NCBI GenBank assembly: GCA_025642075.2
Contig: JAODUO010000489.1
Location: 106,001 to 170,000 of the forward strand
DNA from: Ridgeia piscesae
Taxonomy: Eukaryota; Annelida; Polychaeta; Sabellida; Siboglinidae
DNA: 64,000 nucleotides
Reading direction: 5' to 3'
Positions 10,331 through 21,359 of the stretch are shown here, piece after piece. The stretch's first letter is position 1. Each line of letters begins with the position of its first letter. Below the pieces are notes generated by a model, which did no database searches, was not told the DNA's origin, and worked only from the letters and a program-made list of their open reading frames with translations. A program made the translations under genes and the position numbers.

Positions 10331-13300
10331 CTCTGGAACACTGCCCAGCCTGAGACCCACTACCCATTGGAGTGGGTGAGCATGACCATCAACACTGCCC
10401 CTGGACCCTCTGCTAACCAGACACACTGCCATGTGGTATGGGTGAGCCATTCCTGAACCAATACCTGCACTGTGGAGTGGGTACTGACCATAGACACTGA
10501 TACCCACTGAGGCCTGAACCCAACAACACGCATTGGATGGGGGAGGGCTAACATCAACCTGCACCCCCGGAGTGGGTGGCTACCAATAACCTGATGGTGG
10601 AGTGGGTAGGGATGACCTACATTGGTGGAGACAATGCTCTGAGGCATGAACCAACAACACTGCAGGTGGAGTGGGTGAGGGCATGAACCAACAACACTGC
10701 AGGTGGAGTGGGTGAGGGCATGAACCAACAACACTGCACGGTGGAGTGGGTGAGGGCATGAACCAACAACACTGCATGGTGGAGTGGGTGAGGGCATGAA
10801 CAAAACACTGCACGGTGGAGTGGGTGAGGGCATGAACCAATAACACTGCACGGTGGAGTGGGTGAGGGCATGAATCAATAACACTGCACGGTGGAGTGGG
10901 TGAGGGCATGAACCAAAACCGCACGGTGGATGGGTGAGGGCATGAACCAATAACATGCACGGGGGTGGGTGAGGGTGAAAATAACACTGCAGGGGAGTGG
11001 GGAGGGCATGAACCAAAACACTGCACGGTGGAGTGGGTGAGGGCAGAACCAAAACACTGCAGGTGGAGTGGGTGAGGGCATGAACCAAAACACTGCAGGT
11101 GGAGGGGGGAGGGCATGAACCAACAACACTGCAGGTGGAGTGGGTGAGGGCATGAACCAACAACACTGCAGGTGGGTGGGGGGGAGAAAAACATGCTTAT
11201 GGGGGGGGCATGAACCAACAACACTGCATGGTGGAGTGGGTGAGGGCATGAACCAACAACACTGCACGGTGGAGTGGGTGAGGGCATAAACCCAAACAAC
11301 ACTGCAGGTGGAGTGGGTGGGGGCATAAACCCAAACAACACTGCAGGGGGAGTGGGTGAGGGCAAAACCCAACAAATCATGGTGGAGGGGGTGAGGGCAT
11401 GAACCAAAACACTGCAGGTGGAGTGGGTGAGGGAAAACCCAAACAACACTGCATGGTGGAGTGGGTGAGGGCATGAACCAACAACACTGCACGGTGGAGT
11501 GGGTGAGGGCATGAACCAAAACACTGCAGGTGGAGTGGGTGAGGGCATGAACCAACAACACTGCAGGGTGGAGTGGGTGAGGGCATGAACCAACAACACT
11601 GCAAGGTGGAGTGGGTGAGGGCATGAACCAAAACACTGCATGGTGGAGTGGGTGGGGGCATGAACCAACAACATGGGTGGAGTGGGTGAGGGCATGAACC
11701 AAAACACTGCAGGTGGAGTGGGTGAGGGCATGAACCAATAACACTGCGGGTGGAGTGGGTGAGGGCATGAACCAACAACACTGCATGGTGGAGTGGGTGA
11801 GGGCATGAACCAACAACACTGCATGGTGGAGTGGGTGAGGGCATGAACCAACAACACTGCATGGTGGAGTGGGTGAGGGCATGAACCAACAACACTGCAT
11901 GGTGGAGGGGTGAGGGCAGAACCAAAACACGCACGGTAGTTAAGAACCAACAACACTGCACGGTGGAGTGGGTGAGGGCATGAACCAATAACACTGCATG
12001 GTGGAGTGGGTGAGGGCATGAACCAACAACACTGCATGGTGGAGTGGGTGAGGGCATGAACCACAACACTGCATGGTGGAGTGGGTGAGGGCATGAACCA
12101 ACAACACTGCAGGTGGAGGGGGTGAGGGCATGAACCAACAACACTGCATGGAGTGGGTGAGGGCATGAACCATAACACTGCAGGTGGAGTGGGTGAGGGC
12201 ATGAACCAAAACACTGCAATGGGGGGGGAAAACCAACAACACTGCATGGTGGAGTGGGTGAGGGCATGAACCAACAACACTGCATGGTGGAGTGGGTGAG
12301 GGCATGAACCAACAACACTGCAGGTGGAGTGGGTGAGGGCATGAACCAACAACACTGCATGGTGGAGTGGGTGAGGGCATGAACCAACAACACTGCAGGT
12401 GGAGTGGGTGAGGGCATGAACCAACAACACTGCACGGTGGAGTGGGTGAGGGCATGAACCAACAACACTGCAGGTGGAGTGGGTGAGGGCATGAACCAAC
12501 AACACTGCATGGTGGAGTGGGTGAGGGCATGAACCAACAACACTGCATGGTGGAGTGGGTGAGGGCATGAACCAACAACACTGCATGGTGGAGTGGGTGA
12601 GGGCATGAACCAACAACACTGCACGGTGGAGTGGGTGAGGGCATGAACCAACAACACTGCATGGTGGAGTGGGTGAGGGCATGAACCATAACACTGCATG
12701 GTGGAGTGGGTGAGGGCATGAACCAACAACACTGCATGGTGGAGTGGGTGAGGGCATGAACCAACAACACTGCATGGTGGAGTGGGTGAGGGCATGAACC
12801 AACAACACTGCATGGTGGAGTGGGTGAGGGCATGAACCAATAACACTGCAGGTGGAGTGGGTGAGGGCATGAACCAACAACACTGCATGGTGGAGTGGGT
12901 GAGGGCATGAACCAACAACACTGCAGGTGGAGTGGGTGAGGGCATGAACCAACAACACTGCATGGTGGAGTGGGTGAGGGCATGAACCAACAACACTGCA
13001 TGGTGGAGTGGGTGAGGGCATGAACCAACAACACTGCATGGTGGAGTGGGTGAGGGCAAAACCCAAACAACACTGCATGGTGGAGTGGGTGAGGGCATGA
13101 ACCACAACACTGCATGGTGGAGTGGGTGAGGGCATGAACCAACAACACTGCATGGTGGAGTGGGGGGGGAAAACCAACAACACTGCATGGTGGAGTGGGT
13201 GAGGGCATGAACCAACAACACTGCACGGTGGAGTGGGTGAGGGCATGAACCACAACACTGCATGGTGGAGTGGGTGAGGGCATGAACCAACAACACTGCA

Positions 13301-16300
13301 TGTGGAGTGGGTGAGGGCATGAACCAACAACACTGCATGGTGGAGTGGGTGAGGGCATGAACCAACAACACTGCACGGTGGAGTGGGTGAGGGCATGAAC
13401 CAACAACACTGCACGGTGGAGTGGGTGAGGGCATGAACCAACAACACTGCACGGTGGAGTGGGTGAGGGCATGAACCAACAACACTGCATGGTGGAGTGG
13501 GTGAGGGCATGAACCAACAACACTGCAGGTGGAGTGGGTGAGGGCATGAACCAACAACACTGCACGGTGGAGTGGGTGAGGGCATGAACCAACAACACTG
13601 CACGGTGGAGTGGGTGAGGGCATGAACCAACAACACTGCATGGTGGAGTGGTGAGGGCAGAACCAAAACATTGCATGGGGGGTGGGTGAGGGAAAGAACC
13701 AACAACACTGCAGGTGGAGGGGGGAGGGCATAAACCCAAACAACACTGCAGGTGGAGTGGGTGAGGGCAAAACCCAAACAACACTGCATGGTGGAGTGGG
13801 TGAGGGCATGAACCACAACACTGCATGGTGGAGTGGGTGAGGGCATGAACCACAACACTGCATGGTGGAGTGGGTGAGGGCATGAACCAACAACACTGCA
13901 TGGTGGAGTGGGTGAGGGCATGAACCAACAACACTGCACGGTGGAGTGGGTGAGGGCAGAACCAAAACACCGGTGGAGTGGGTGAGGGCATAAACCCAAA
14001 CAACACTGCATGGTGGAGTGGGTGAGGGCATAAACCAACAACACTGCAGGTGGAGTGGGTGAGGGCATGAACCAACAACACTGCATGGTGGAGTGGGTGA
14101 GGGCATAACCCAAACAACACTGCACGGTGGAGTGGGTGAGGGCATGAACCAACAACACTGCACGGTGGAGTGGGTGAGGGCATAAACCCAAACAACACTG
14201 CACGGTGGAGTGGGTGAGGGCATAAACCCAAACAACACTGCAGGTGGGTGGGTGAGGGCAGAACCAACAACACTGCAGGTGGAGTGGGTGGGGGAAACCA
14301 CAACACTGCACGGTGGAGTGGGTGAGGGCATGAACCAACAACACTGCAGGTGGAGTGGGTGAGGGCAGAACCAAAACACTGCAGGTGGATGGGTGGGGGC
14401 AGAACCAACAACACTGCACGGTGGGTGGGTGAGGGCATGAACCAACAACACTGCATGGTGGAGGGGGGGGGCTGCCACAACACGCACGGGGGGGGTGAGG
14501 GCATGAACCAACAACATCGGGGAGGGGGTGGGGGCAAACCCAAACAACACTGGGTGGAGGGGGAGGGAGAACCCAAAAAACCCCATGGGGAGTGGGGAGG
14601 GCAGAACCAACAACACCAGGTGGATGGGTGGGGGCATGCCACAACACTGCGGTGGGTGGGGGGGGGGATGTGCAGGTGGGGTAGGGTGTGGGGGAGTTAC
14701 ATGCCAAAACTGGGGGGAGGGGGGAACCAAAAACACCAGGTGGAGTGGGTGAGGGCATGAACCAAAACATCAGGTGGAGTGGGGAGGGCATGAACCAACA
14801 ACACTGCAGGGTGGATGGGGGTGAGGGAGAACCAAAACACTCAGGGTGGAGTGGGTGAGGGCATGAACCAAAACATCATGGTGGAGTGGGTGAGGGCAGA
14901 ACCAAAACACTGCAGGTGGGGGGTGAGGGCATGCCAAACACTGCAGGTGGGTGGGTGAGGGCATGAACCAAAACCTGGGGGGAGGGGGAGGGCACGAACC
15001 AAAAACACTGCAGGGGAGTGGGTAGGGCATGAACCACAACACTGCATGGTGGAGTGGGTGAGGGGAACCAAAACACTGCAGGTGGAGTGGGTGAGGCATG
15101 AACCAACAACACTGCAGGGGGGTGGGGGGGGCATAAACCCAAAAACACTGCACGGTGGAGTGGGTGAGGGCATGAACCATCAAGGTGGAGTGGGTGAGGG
15201 CATGAACCACAACACTGCATGGTGGAGTGGGTGAGGGCAAAACCCAAACAACACTGCAGGTGGAGGGGGGAGGCATGAACCAACAACACTGCATGGTGGA
15301 GGGGGAGGGCATAAACCCAAACAACACTGCATGGTGGAGGGGGTGAGGGCATGAACCAAAACACTGCACGGTGGAGTGGGTGAGGGCATGAACCACAACA
15401 CTGCAGGTGGAGTGGGTGAGGGAAACCAACAACACTGCAGGTGGAGGGGGTAAGAACCAAAAAATGCAGGTGGATGGGTGAGGGCATAAACCCAAACAAC
15501 ACTGCAGGTGGAGTGGGTGAGGGCAAACCACAACACTGCACGGTGGAGGGGGTGAGGGCAGAACCAACAACACTGCGTGGAGTGGGTGAGGGCAGAACCA
15601 AAACACTGCAGGTGGAGGGGGTGAGGGCATGAACCAAAACACTGCAGGTGGAGTGGGTGAGGGAAACCAATAACATTGCATGGTGGAGTGGTGGGGGCAT
15701 GAACCAAAACACTGCACGGTGGAGTGGGTGAGGGCATGAACCAAACATGCATGGTGGAGTGGGTGGGGCAGAACCACAACACTGCATGGTGGGTGGGTGA
15801 GGGCATGAACCAACAACACTGCAGGTGGAGTGGGTGAGGGCATGAACCAACAACACTGCATGGTGGAGTGGGTGAGGGCAGAACCAACAACACTGCATGG
15901 TGGAGTGGGTGAGGGCATGAACCAACAACACTGCATGGTGGGGGGGTGGGGGCGAACCATCAAACTGCATGGTGGAGGGGGGAGGGCATGAACCAACAAC
16001 ACTGAGGGGGGTGGGTGAGGGCATGAACCAACAACACTGTGGGGAGGGGGAGGGCATGAACCAACAACACTGCATGGTGGAGTGGGTGAGGGCATGAACC
16101 AACAACACTGCATGGTGGAGTGGGTGAGGGCATGAACCAACAACACTGCATGGTGGAGTGGGTGAGGGCATGAACCACAACACTGCAGGTGGAGGGGGTG
16201 AGGGCATGAACCAACAACACTGCAGGTGGAGTGGGTGAGGGCATGAACCAACAACACTGGGTGGAGTGGGTGAGGGCATGAACCATCAACACTGCATGGT

Positions 16301-16553
16301 GGAGTGGGTGAGGGCATGAACCAACAACACTGCATGGTGGAGTGGGTGAGGGCATGAACCAACAACACTGCATGGTGGAGTGGGTGAGGGCATGAACCAA
16401 CAACACTGCATGGTGGAGTGGGTGAGGGCATGAACCAACAACACTGCATGGTGGAGTGGGTGAGGGCATGAACCAACAACACTGCATGTGGAGGGGGAGG
16501 GCAAACCCAAACAAACGCATGGTGGAGAGGGTGAGAGCATTAACTAACAAAGC
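10331..16553. repeat. 37-38 bp minisatellite, about 160 copies, intron 22
   Basis: Unit contains GGTGGAGTGGGTGAGGGC then ATGAACCAACAACACTGCA, with a TG or CG doublet present or absent between copies. The C-rich minus strand lacks stop codons, so overlapping frames of up to about 1,400 codons result. Because the unit is not a multiple of three, each frame cycles through all three readings, so it is not a protein. The core (about 11,750-14,100) is regular. The part from 14,360 to 16,060 is full of indels in G-runs. The array ends about 45 bp from the exon 22 donor. Confidence 0.95.
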
Positions 16554-16602
16554 TGAAGTCAGACCAGAAAGGACATTATTCAGACTCTTTGATATTACTC
16601 AC

Positions 16603-16740
16603 AGGGTCCTTAGGCCTTGCAGAAGATGCGGAAGTCTGTCTCCATCTCAACGCCCACCTCAGGTTTGATGGTGCAGTCTCCATGACTCGGGCTCTCGTTC
16701 ACCTTGAAGTACGCCAGAGCTGTGCCCCGCAGCCCCGAAC
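16603..16740 (-). CDS. PKD1-like: Polycystin-1-like exon 22 (REJ), frame broken by one base
   Basis: Starts in phase with exon 21 and reads GSGLRGTALAYFKVNESPSH, then GDCTIKPEVGVEMETDFRIF and CKA, followed by TAA (16612 down to 16610) seven bases before the donor GTGAGT. The sequence matches the REJ stretch with F-x-V-N-x-x-P, G-x-C and F-x-x-x-C. If one base is disregarded in the GGCCTAAGG stretch, the exon ends CKAKDP in phase 0 and joins exon 23 as CKAKDP|DTPLSYEV, with the spacing expected of REJ. As printed it is a nonsense/frameshift exon. An internal donor-like GAG|GTGGGC exists at 16658. Confidence 0.8.
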
Positions 16741-17559
16741 CTGCACAAGCAATACACACCCTCATTGTGAATGTCAACTACATAGTGCAATGCAATCATA
16801 GGGCTGCAGTGAAATGTAAATAAAATGTTTTTTTTTAAATATGACATTATGGAAATATAATCAACAACATGAATATTTTCAATAACATAAATTACAAGAC
16901 ATTATTGAAATTTGTGTCGTTCTGATTCGCTTTTATGACTGGCTGTTTCATGCTTACAACCGACTAACTTATCATAATCATAATCTCTTAAACAAAAAAT
17001 TAATTACTGAAAGTATAAAACATGTTACGGAACATTTCCCAGGATAGTTCTTGTTCCATTCAAAAGTAGAGGTAAAAAGAAAGATCTTGATTTTGGATAC
17101 GAAAAATGAAAACATTTTGATTATAAAACATGTTGTTTGTAAAGGTATCAAGGTGTTCAAAATAACTATGATTTCGGTGTCTTCGGAAATCTGCGAGAAG
17201 ATGCAATGCCTGAAGAGTATAAATATCTTGGGCTATTTGATAATTATTCTTTGGTAGTAAATGTTTGTCTAATAAAATTATATGTGTTGTATGTTTACAT
17301 CAACTACTGGTGTACTGAACTGGTACTGCCACCTAGTAGCCAAACTATGCATAAAAAGCCTACCCACGGATCGATTACAGAGCTAATCATCAATCAATTT
17401 GTCCAACACTATTGAAAACAGCCAGAATGGAGGATGATCACGCACTTGATGGCTACTTCAATACACAGTCAGAAAAACTGAGCAACTGCTATTGCAGATA
17501 TTTTGCCTAAAAAACATTCATAATGACAACCCTAACGTCCTGTGTCTACCCCTACTGAC
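16741..17559. other. Intron 21
   Basis: AT-rich, non-repetitive intron. No feature seen other than a short poly-T run. Confidence 0.7.
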
Positions 17560-17820
17560 CTTTGTGCTTGATCTTCAGCTGGATGATGTAGGTGCGACCC
17601 TGTTTGAAGACACCCTTTTTGATGACAAGCGCCCTCTTATTGAGCCCTGTGGTTGTCTGACTTGGCTTCAACACCACCGAGTAGCGCACCTTGCTCACGA
17701 TGTGAGGGTCAAAACGCACGATGCTCTGCTGGGGCACGACAGGGTCACCGGCTTTCTTCCCCCCGCCTCCCTGACCCCCTGTGCCACCCCCATCTCCTCC
17801 TGCTGCGGGAACTCGTCCTC
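17560..17820 (-). CDS. PKD1-like: Polycystin-1-like exon 21 (Gly-rich linker, then REJ)
   Basis: Acceptor TTTGCAG, donor AAAG|GTCAGT. It begins with a glycine-rich low-complexity stretch (GGRVPAAGGDGGGTGGQ, then GGGGKK) and continues as IVRFDPHIVSKVRYSVVLKP, then RALVIKKGVFKQGRTYIIQL. The LVIKxGVxxxGxTYxxxL block is a typical REJ segment. It enters with two bases and leaves with one, matching exons 20 and 22. Confidence 0.9.
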
Positions 17821-20800
17821 CTGCAAACAACACAATATCAGTATAAGGTGCTAATTCTAGTGCATGCTTTACGATCCATATTTGTTCATTCAAGGAATCC
17901 TATAGGAAGTGTTCAGCCATCCTGCAATTACTTCAAAAAAATTATTAATTCACTTTTCAAGGGAGGGTGCCAGCTCCTCTGCCCAGAATTGGCTGAGCAG
18001 TAATTTGTAATGGGAAGTCAGCTGTCTAGAACGTGGGAAAGTTAAACATCAAAGGGTATTGTGGTTAACTCTGCTAGCCTCGGCATTATTGACAATCAGT
18101 TTTGTTTTGAAACTGGATGTTTTGTTTACAACTTGAACATGTTGCAGGTGGAATCTTTCAAATTATAAACATTGTTCCGAGCTTAGTACAGTTACTAAAC
18201 ACAAATTGGTAGGCAGTAAACCTGCAACATATATGTTGTAGTCATAAGAACGTAATATTAAATGAATAAAATAAAACCTAGGGGCTGACACTCTCGATTT
18301 AACTATCTACTATCTATCACTACCAGGTAGGTACTTATTTATACAGCAAAATGAACTAAAGCAATGTGACATGAACAAAATTACCCTATATTTGAAATGA
18401 CAACTAGAAAATGGACTCGTTCATTTGAGTGGCTAACATTCAAAGCGTTACGCTGCCTTGCTGGAGAATCAGCAATTCATTAACCTGGATATTTTGCTTG
18501 GCACATTTGTGCTAAAATAAGTTAATCAATAGAATGTTGATACTGGTGTGAATAACCTTTGTAATGAATACAAAGATATCAACACAGAGAACACACAATA
18601 AGTCTTGTGACAGGTCGAGTGCTATCTCATGTGTCAGGAATATGTAAAGATAAGAACACAATAAAACAGAACAATATCAACAGCATATATTAAGCTTGGA
18701 AGCCATATATGTATATTTCACCCCATATTCACAAATCAGTTGTCACTTTCATAGGAGCAACTCCAGTTTTAATGAACATTTGAATTTTACTGTGGCTTTA
18801 ACCAAGTGTGTGTTTCATACAAGTTGCAATTGTTCTGTATGTCGTGTGTAACGGCATATATCATATACACTAGAGTGACCAAAAAACTATGTGTTTCAAA
18901 TAATTTAAATTATAAACGAATACTCTTTTCTCATGAACAACTATTGTAAAATTATCTTTTTATATTCATAAATAAACTAAAATATAATTTCATAGACGTT
19001 TCTATTTGTTGTCCACCGAGAGATCAACTTTGACCTCTATCTGACCTTCAGCATCTGATCTTGACCTTGAATTGAAAATTTAACATCAGAAATGGATTCT
19101 GCATACCCAAATACCCCTAAAATGAAGTATTACACATAATTCTAAGACATGTGGTTCTAAAATAGTTTTTTCAGATCTGACCAGTGGCCATTTTGGATTT
19201 ATGCAAATTACCAGAGTTGCTCATAGTTGCCGCTTGGACAGTCAAATTGAATTTGTTCTAGGACCTGATGAGTCCAAATCAACCAAAACGTCCATAGGAT
19301 AGAACATTCATAGGTTCACTGTCGAACACATGTGACTGTCAAATGCACAAGTTCTTAAATGTGTCTCTATGCGGTAAACTTTGGGTGCCTTGAGACGTCT
19401 GTTCCTCTCAATGGATTTCTCTGAAATTTTAACAAAGTTGTTTTCTCACACACACAATTATTTCAAAAATTATTTTCTCATCATGTAAACACACACACGC
19501 ACACGCACACGCACACGCACACGCACACGCACACACATCAAAGTTCTCATAGAAATAAATGTATTCTCTTATGTAATCATAATATTAATAAACATACACT
19601 TCCCATTTTCAATCAGTGATATGCAATCTCAGCTATTGGATCGATCGATAACTTCCATATTGTAATTTCCTCCCCACTGACTTCAAAGCTCGGCAAACAG
19701 AACATATTGAAAATTCCCCTTTATCAACAGACCAGGGAGTTCTCTCATGAGTAGGGTATCGTTTAGACCACATGTGAACATACAAATAGCTGTTACTTCC
19801 AAACGTGTCTCTTCATCGAGTCATTTGCTACACACTTTTATATCTTCATCAAATTTATGGCCCAATATATGTTCACCTTTTGGAATGGCTGCTGCTTATC
19901 AGGTTGGTTCAGGTAAATCGTCTCTCCACTGGGTCATTGATAAGTTGTTTTAAACAAAGACACACATGCTGTTACTAGAAATGATCCATTAAAATGTGTG
20001 TCTCCAACTGGGAGTGACGGACGCCAGTGCATTTCGGTGCAATCTGAAGGGGACTAATTAAAAGTGGCCCCATCTGGTGTGCAAATGAGAACTCTTATTT
20101 CAAGAGATTTTTGTTAGAGTTTTCCGCGCGACATGCATTTATGCAGGACTAGTCTGGCGTTCGCATAATGCGACAGACATGATTACATGCATGTATGCAT
20201 GCGCGCAGTGCTCCACCCATCCTCGCAAACATAATAAAGACTCTGGTTAATTAAAACTGCCTTGTTCTTGATCATGGGAGTTGAGCAGTATTCTGAATCG
20301 TGCACACACATAGCAAGAGGAGGCCAGCCAGCAGACAGAGTCACGAACAAGAGGCACAGAACACATGCGCATTCGCAGAGAAAACACCCTATAAAGACAT
20401 TAATGATTTGTATATAAATGTGAAAATTATCACAATAAACGTTGAGATTGCTGTCGGTAGGCGTAATCGCTGCACTGCCGGGCGGCATTTTGCGGGCGGT
20501 CAGTTTTTATTGGCGCCATTCAGTCCTGTGTATTCGCGCTGACCTTCTCCGATGTGTTGGCAAACTGTGATTTGTGCGGCAATGAAGGCTGGCATCCATC
20601 ATGTTCATGGCGAGATTTCCCGCATCTAGTTATCTCTTGTCGTATCCCCAGCTCTCAGCAGCCGTATCACAGCAAACACTGCACGACATGACACGGCAGT
20701 AGAAAAATCAATGTGGCAGCATCGAGTGTTTCTCTGCCCAACTCTCTATCATAGTTGTGTTTTCTGCGTAGGGCAATGTCCAGTCAGTCTAAGTGACCAC

Positions 20801-21359
20801 TGTCAAAATGGAGGGCAACTAGTTTTTGTCTGACACAAAAGTCATTGCCAACGTTGTGTTTAAATGGATGACGTCTGCTGCTTTACCTGAAATTAGCTGG
20901 TGTAGTAATTTGTAACAGAAAATTTGAATATAAAACCATACTGTGGTTTCTTCAGCATTATTGGCAATAAAAGTTGTTTTAAAAATGGGTTTATATTCCA
21001 GTGGTAAATTGTTTTAATTAATTAATTTTTCATTATAAATTTTACCTATTAATTATTTTATTACATTCTTTCTTTCTTTCTACTGCTTGTAAATTTATTT
21101 GTGACTTTGATTTTATTGAAATTATATTTATATACATATTTATTAGTATATATAGCATGTTGAGAATTGATTGTTTAGCTAAAACTGTATGAATAGAGTG
21201 TATGATTATCAAATCAAGCTTTTATTTGCTTACTCTGTCTTAACAAGCTAAGTAAATAAATCATATTTGACTAAGTGCAAAGTAAGTTCACCTGTGTTGT
21301 GAGTGTACACACACAACATTGGAACAAAGTTCTCACTGGTGACCTGGTCAATGTTGACC
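17821..21359. other. Intron 20, proximal part
   Basis: Mostly unique AT-rich sequence. Contains a dispersed repeat (17961-18085), a short degraded SINE-core-like stretch near 18310-18380 (GGTAGGTACTTATTTATACAG), and a (CACACG)n run at about 19491-19536. From 20,000 to 20,600 the composition is more balanced, with TAATTAAAA and CATCTGG motifs. No exon recognised. Confidence 0.6.
17961..18085 (+). repeat. Dispersed repeat, copy 1
   Basis: About 125 bp closely matching the reverse complement of 55372-55484. Shared stretches include GTGGGAAAGTTAAACATCAA, CTGTCTAGAA and GAGGGTGCCA. Family unknown; it carries no coding capacity. Confidence 0.8.

Noticed and set aside
10580..14791. Open frame of about 1,400 codons on the minus strand, and similar long frames at 11377-14736 and 11940-14642
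   Set aside because: It crosses a 37-38 bp array whose C-rich strand has no stop codons. The period is not a multiple of three, so all frames stay open; there is no domain, splice or composition support.
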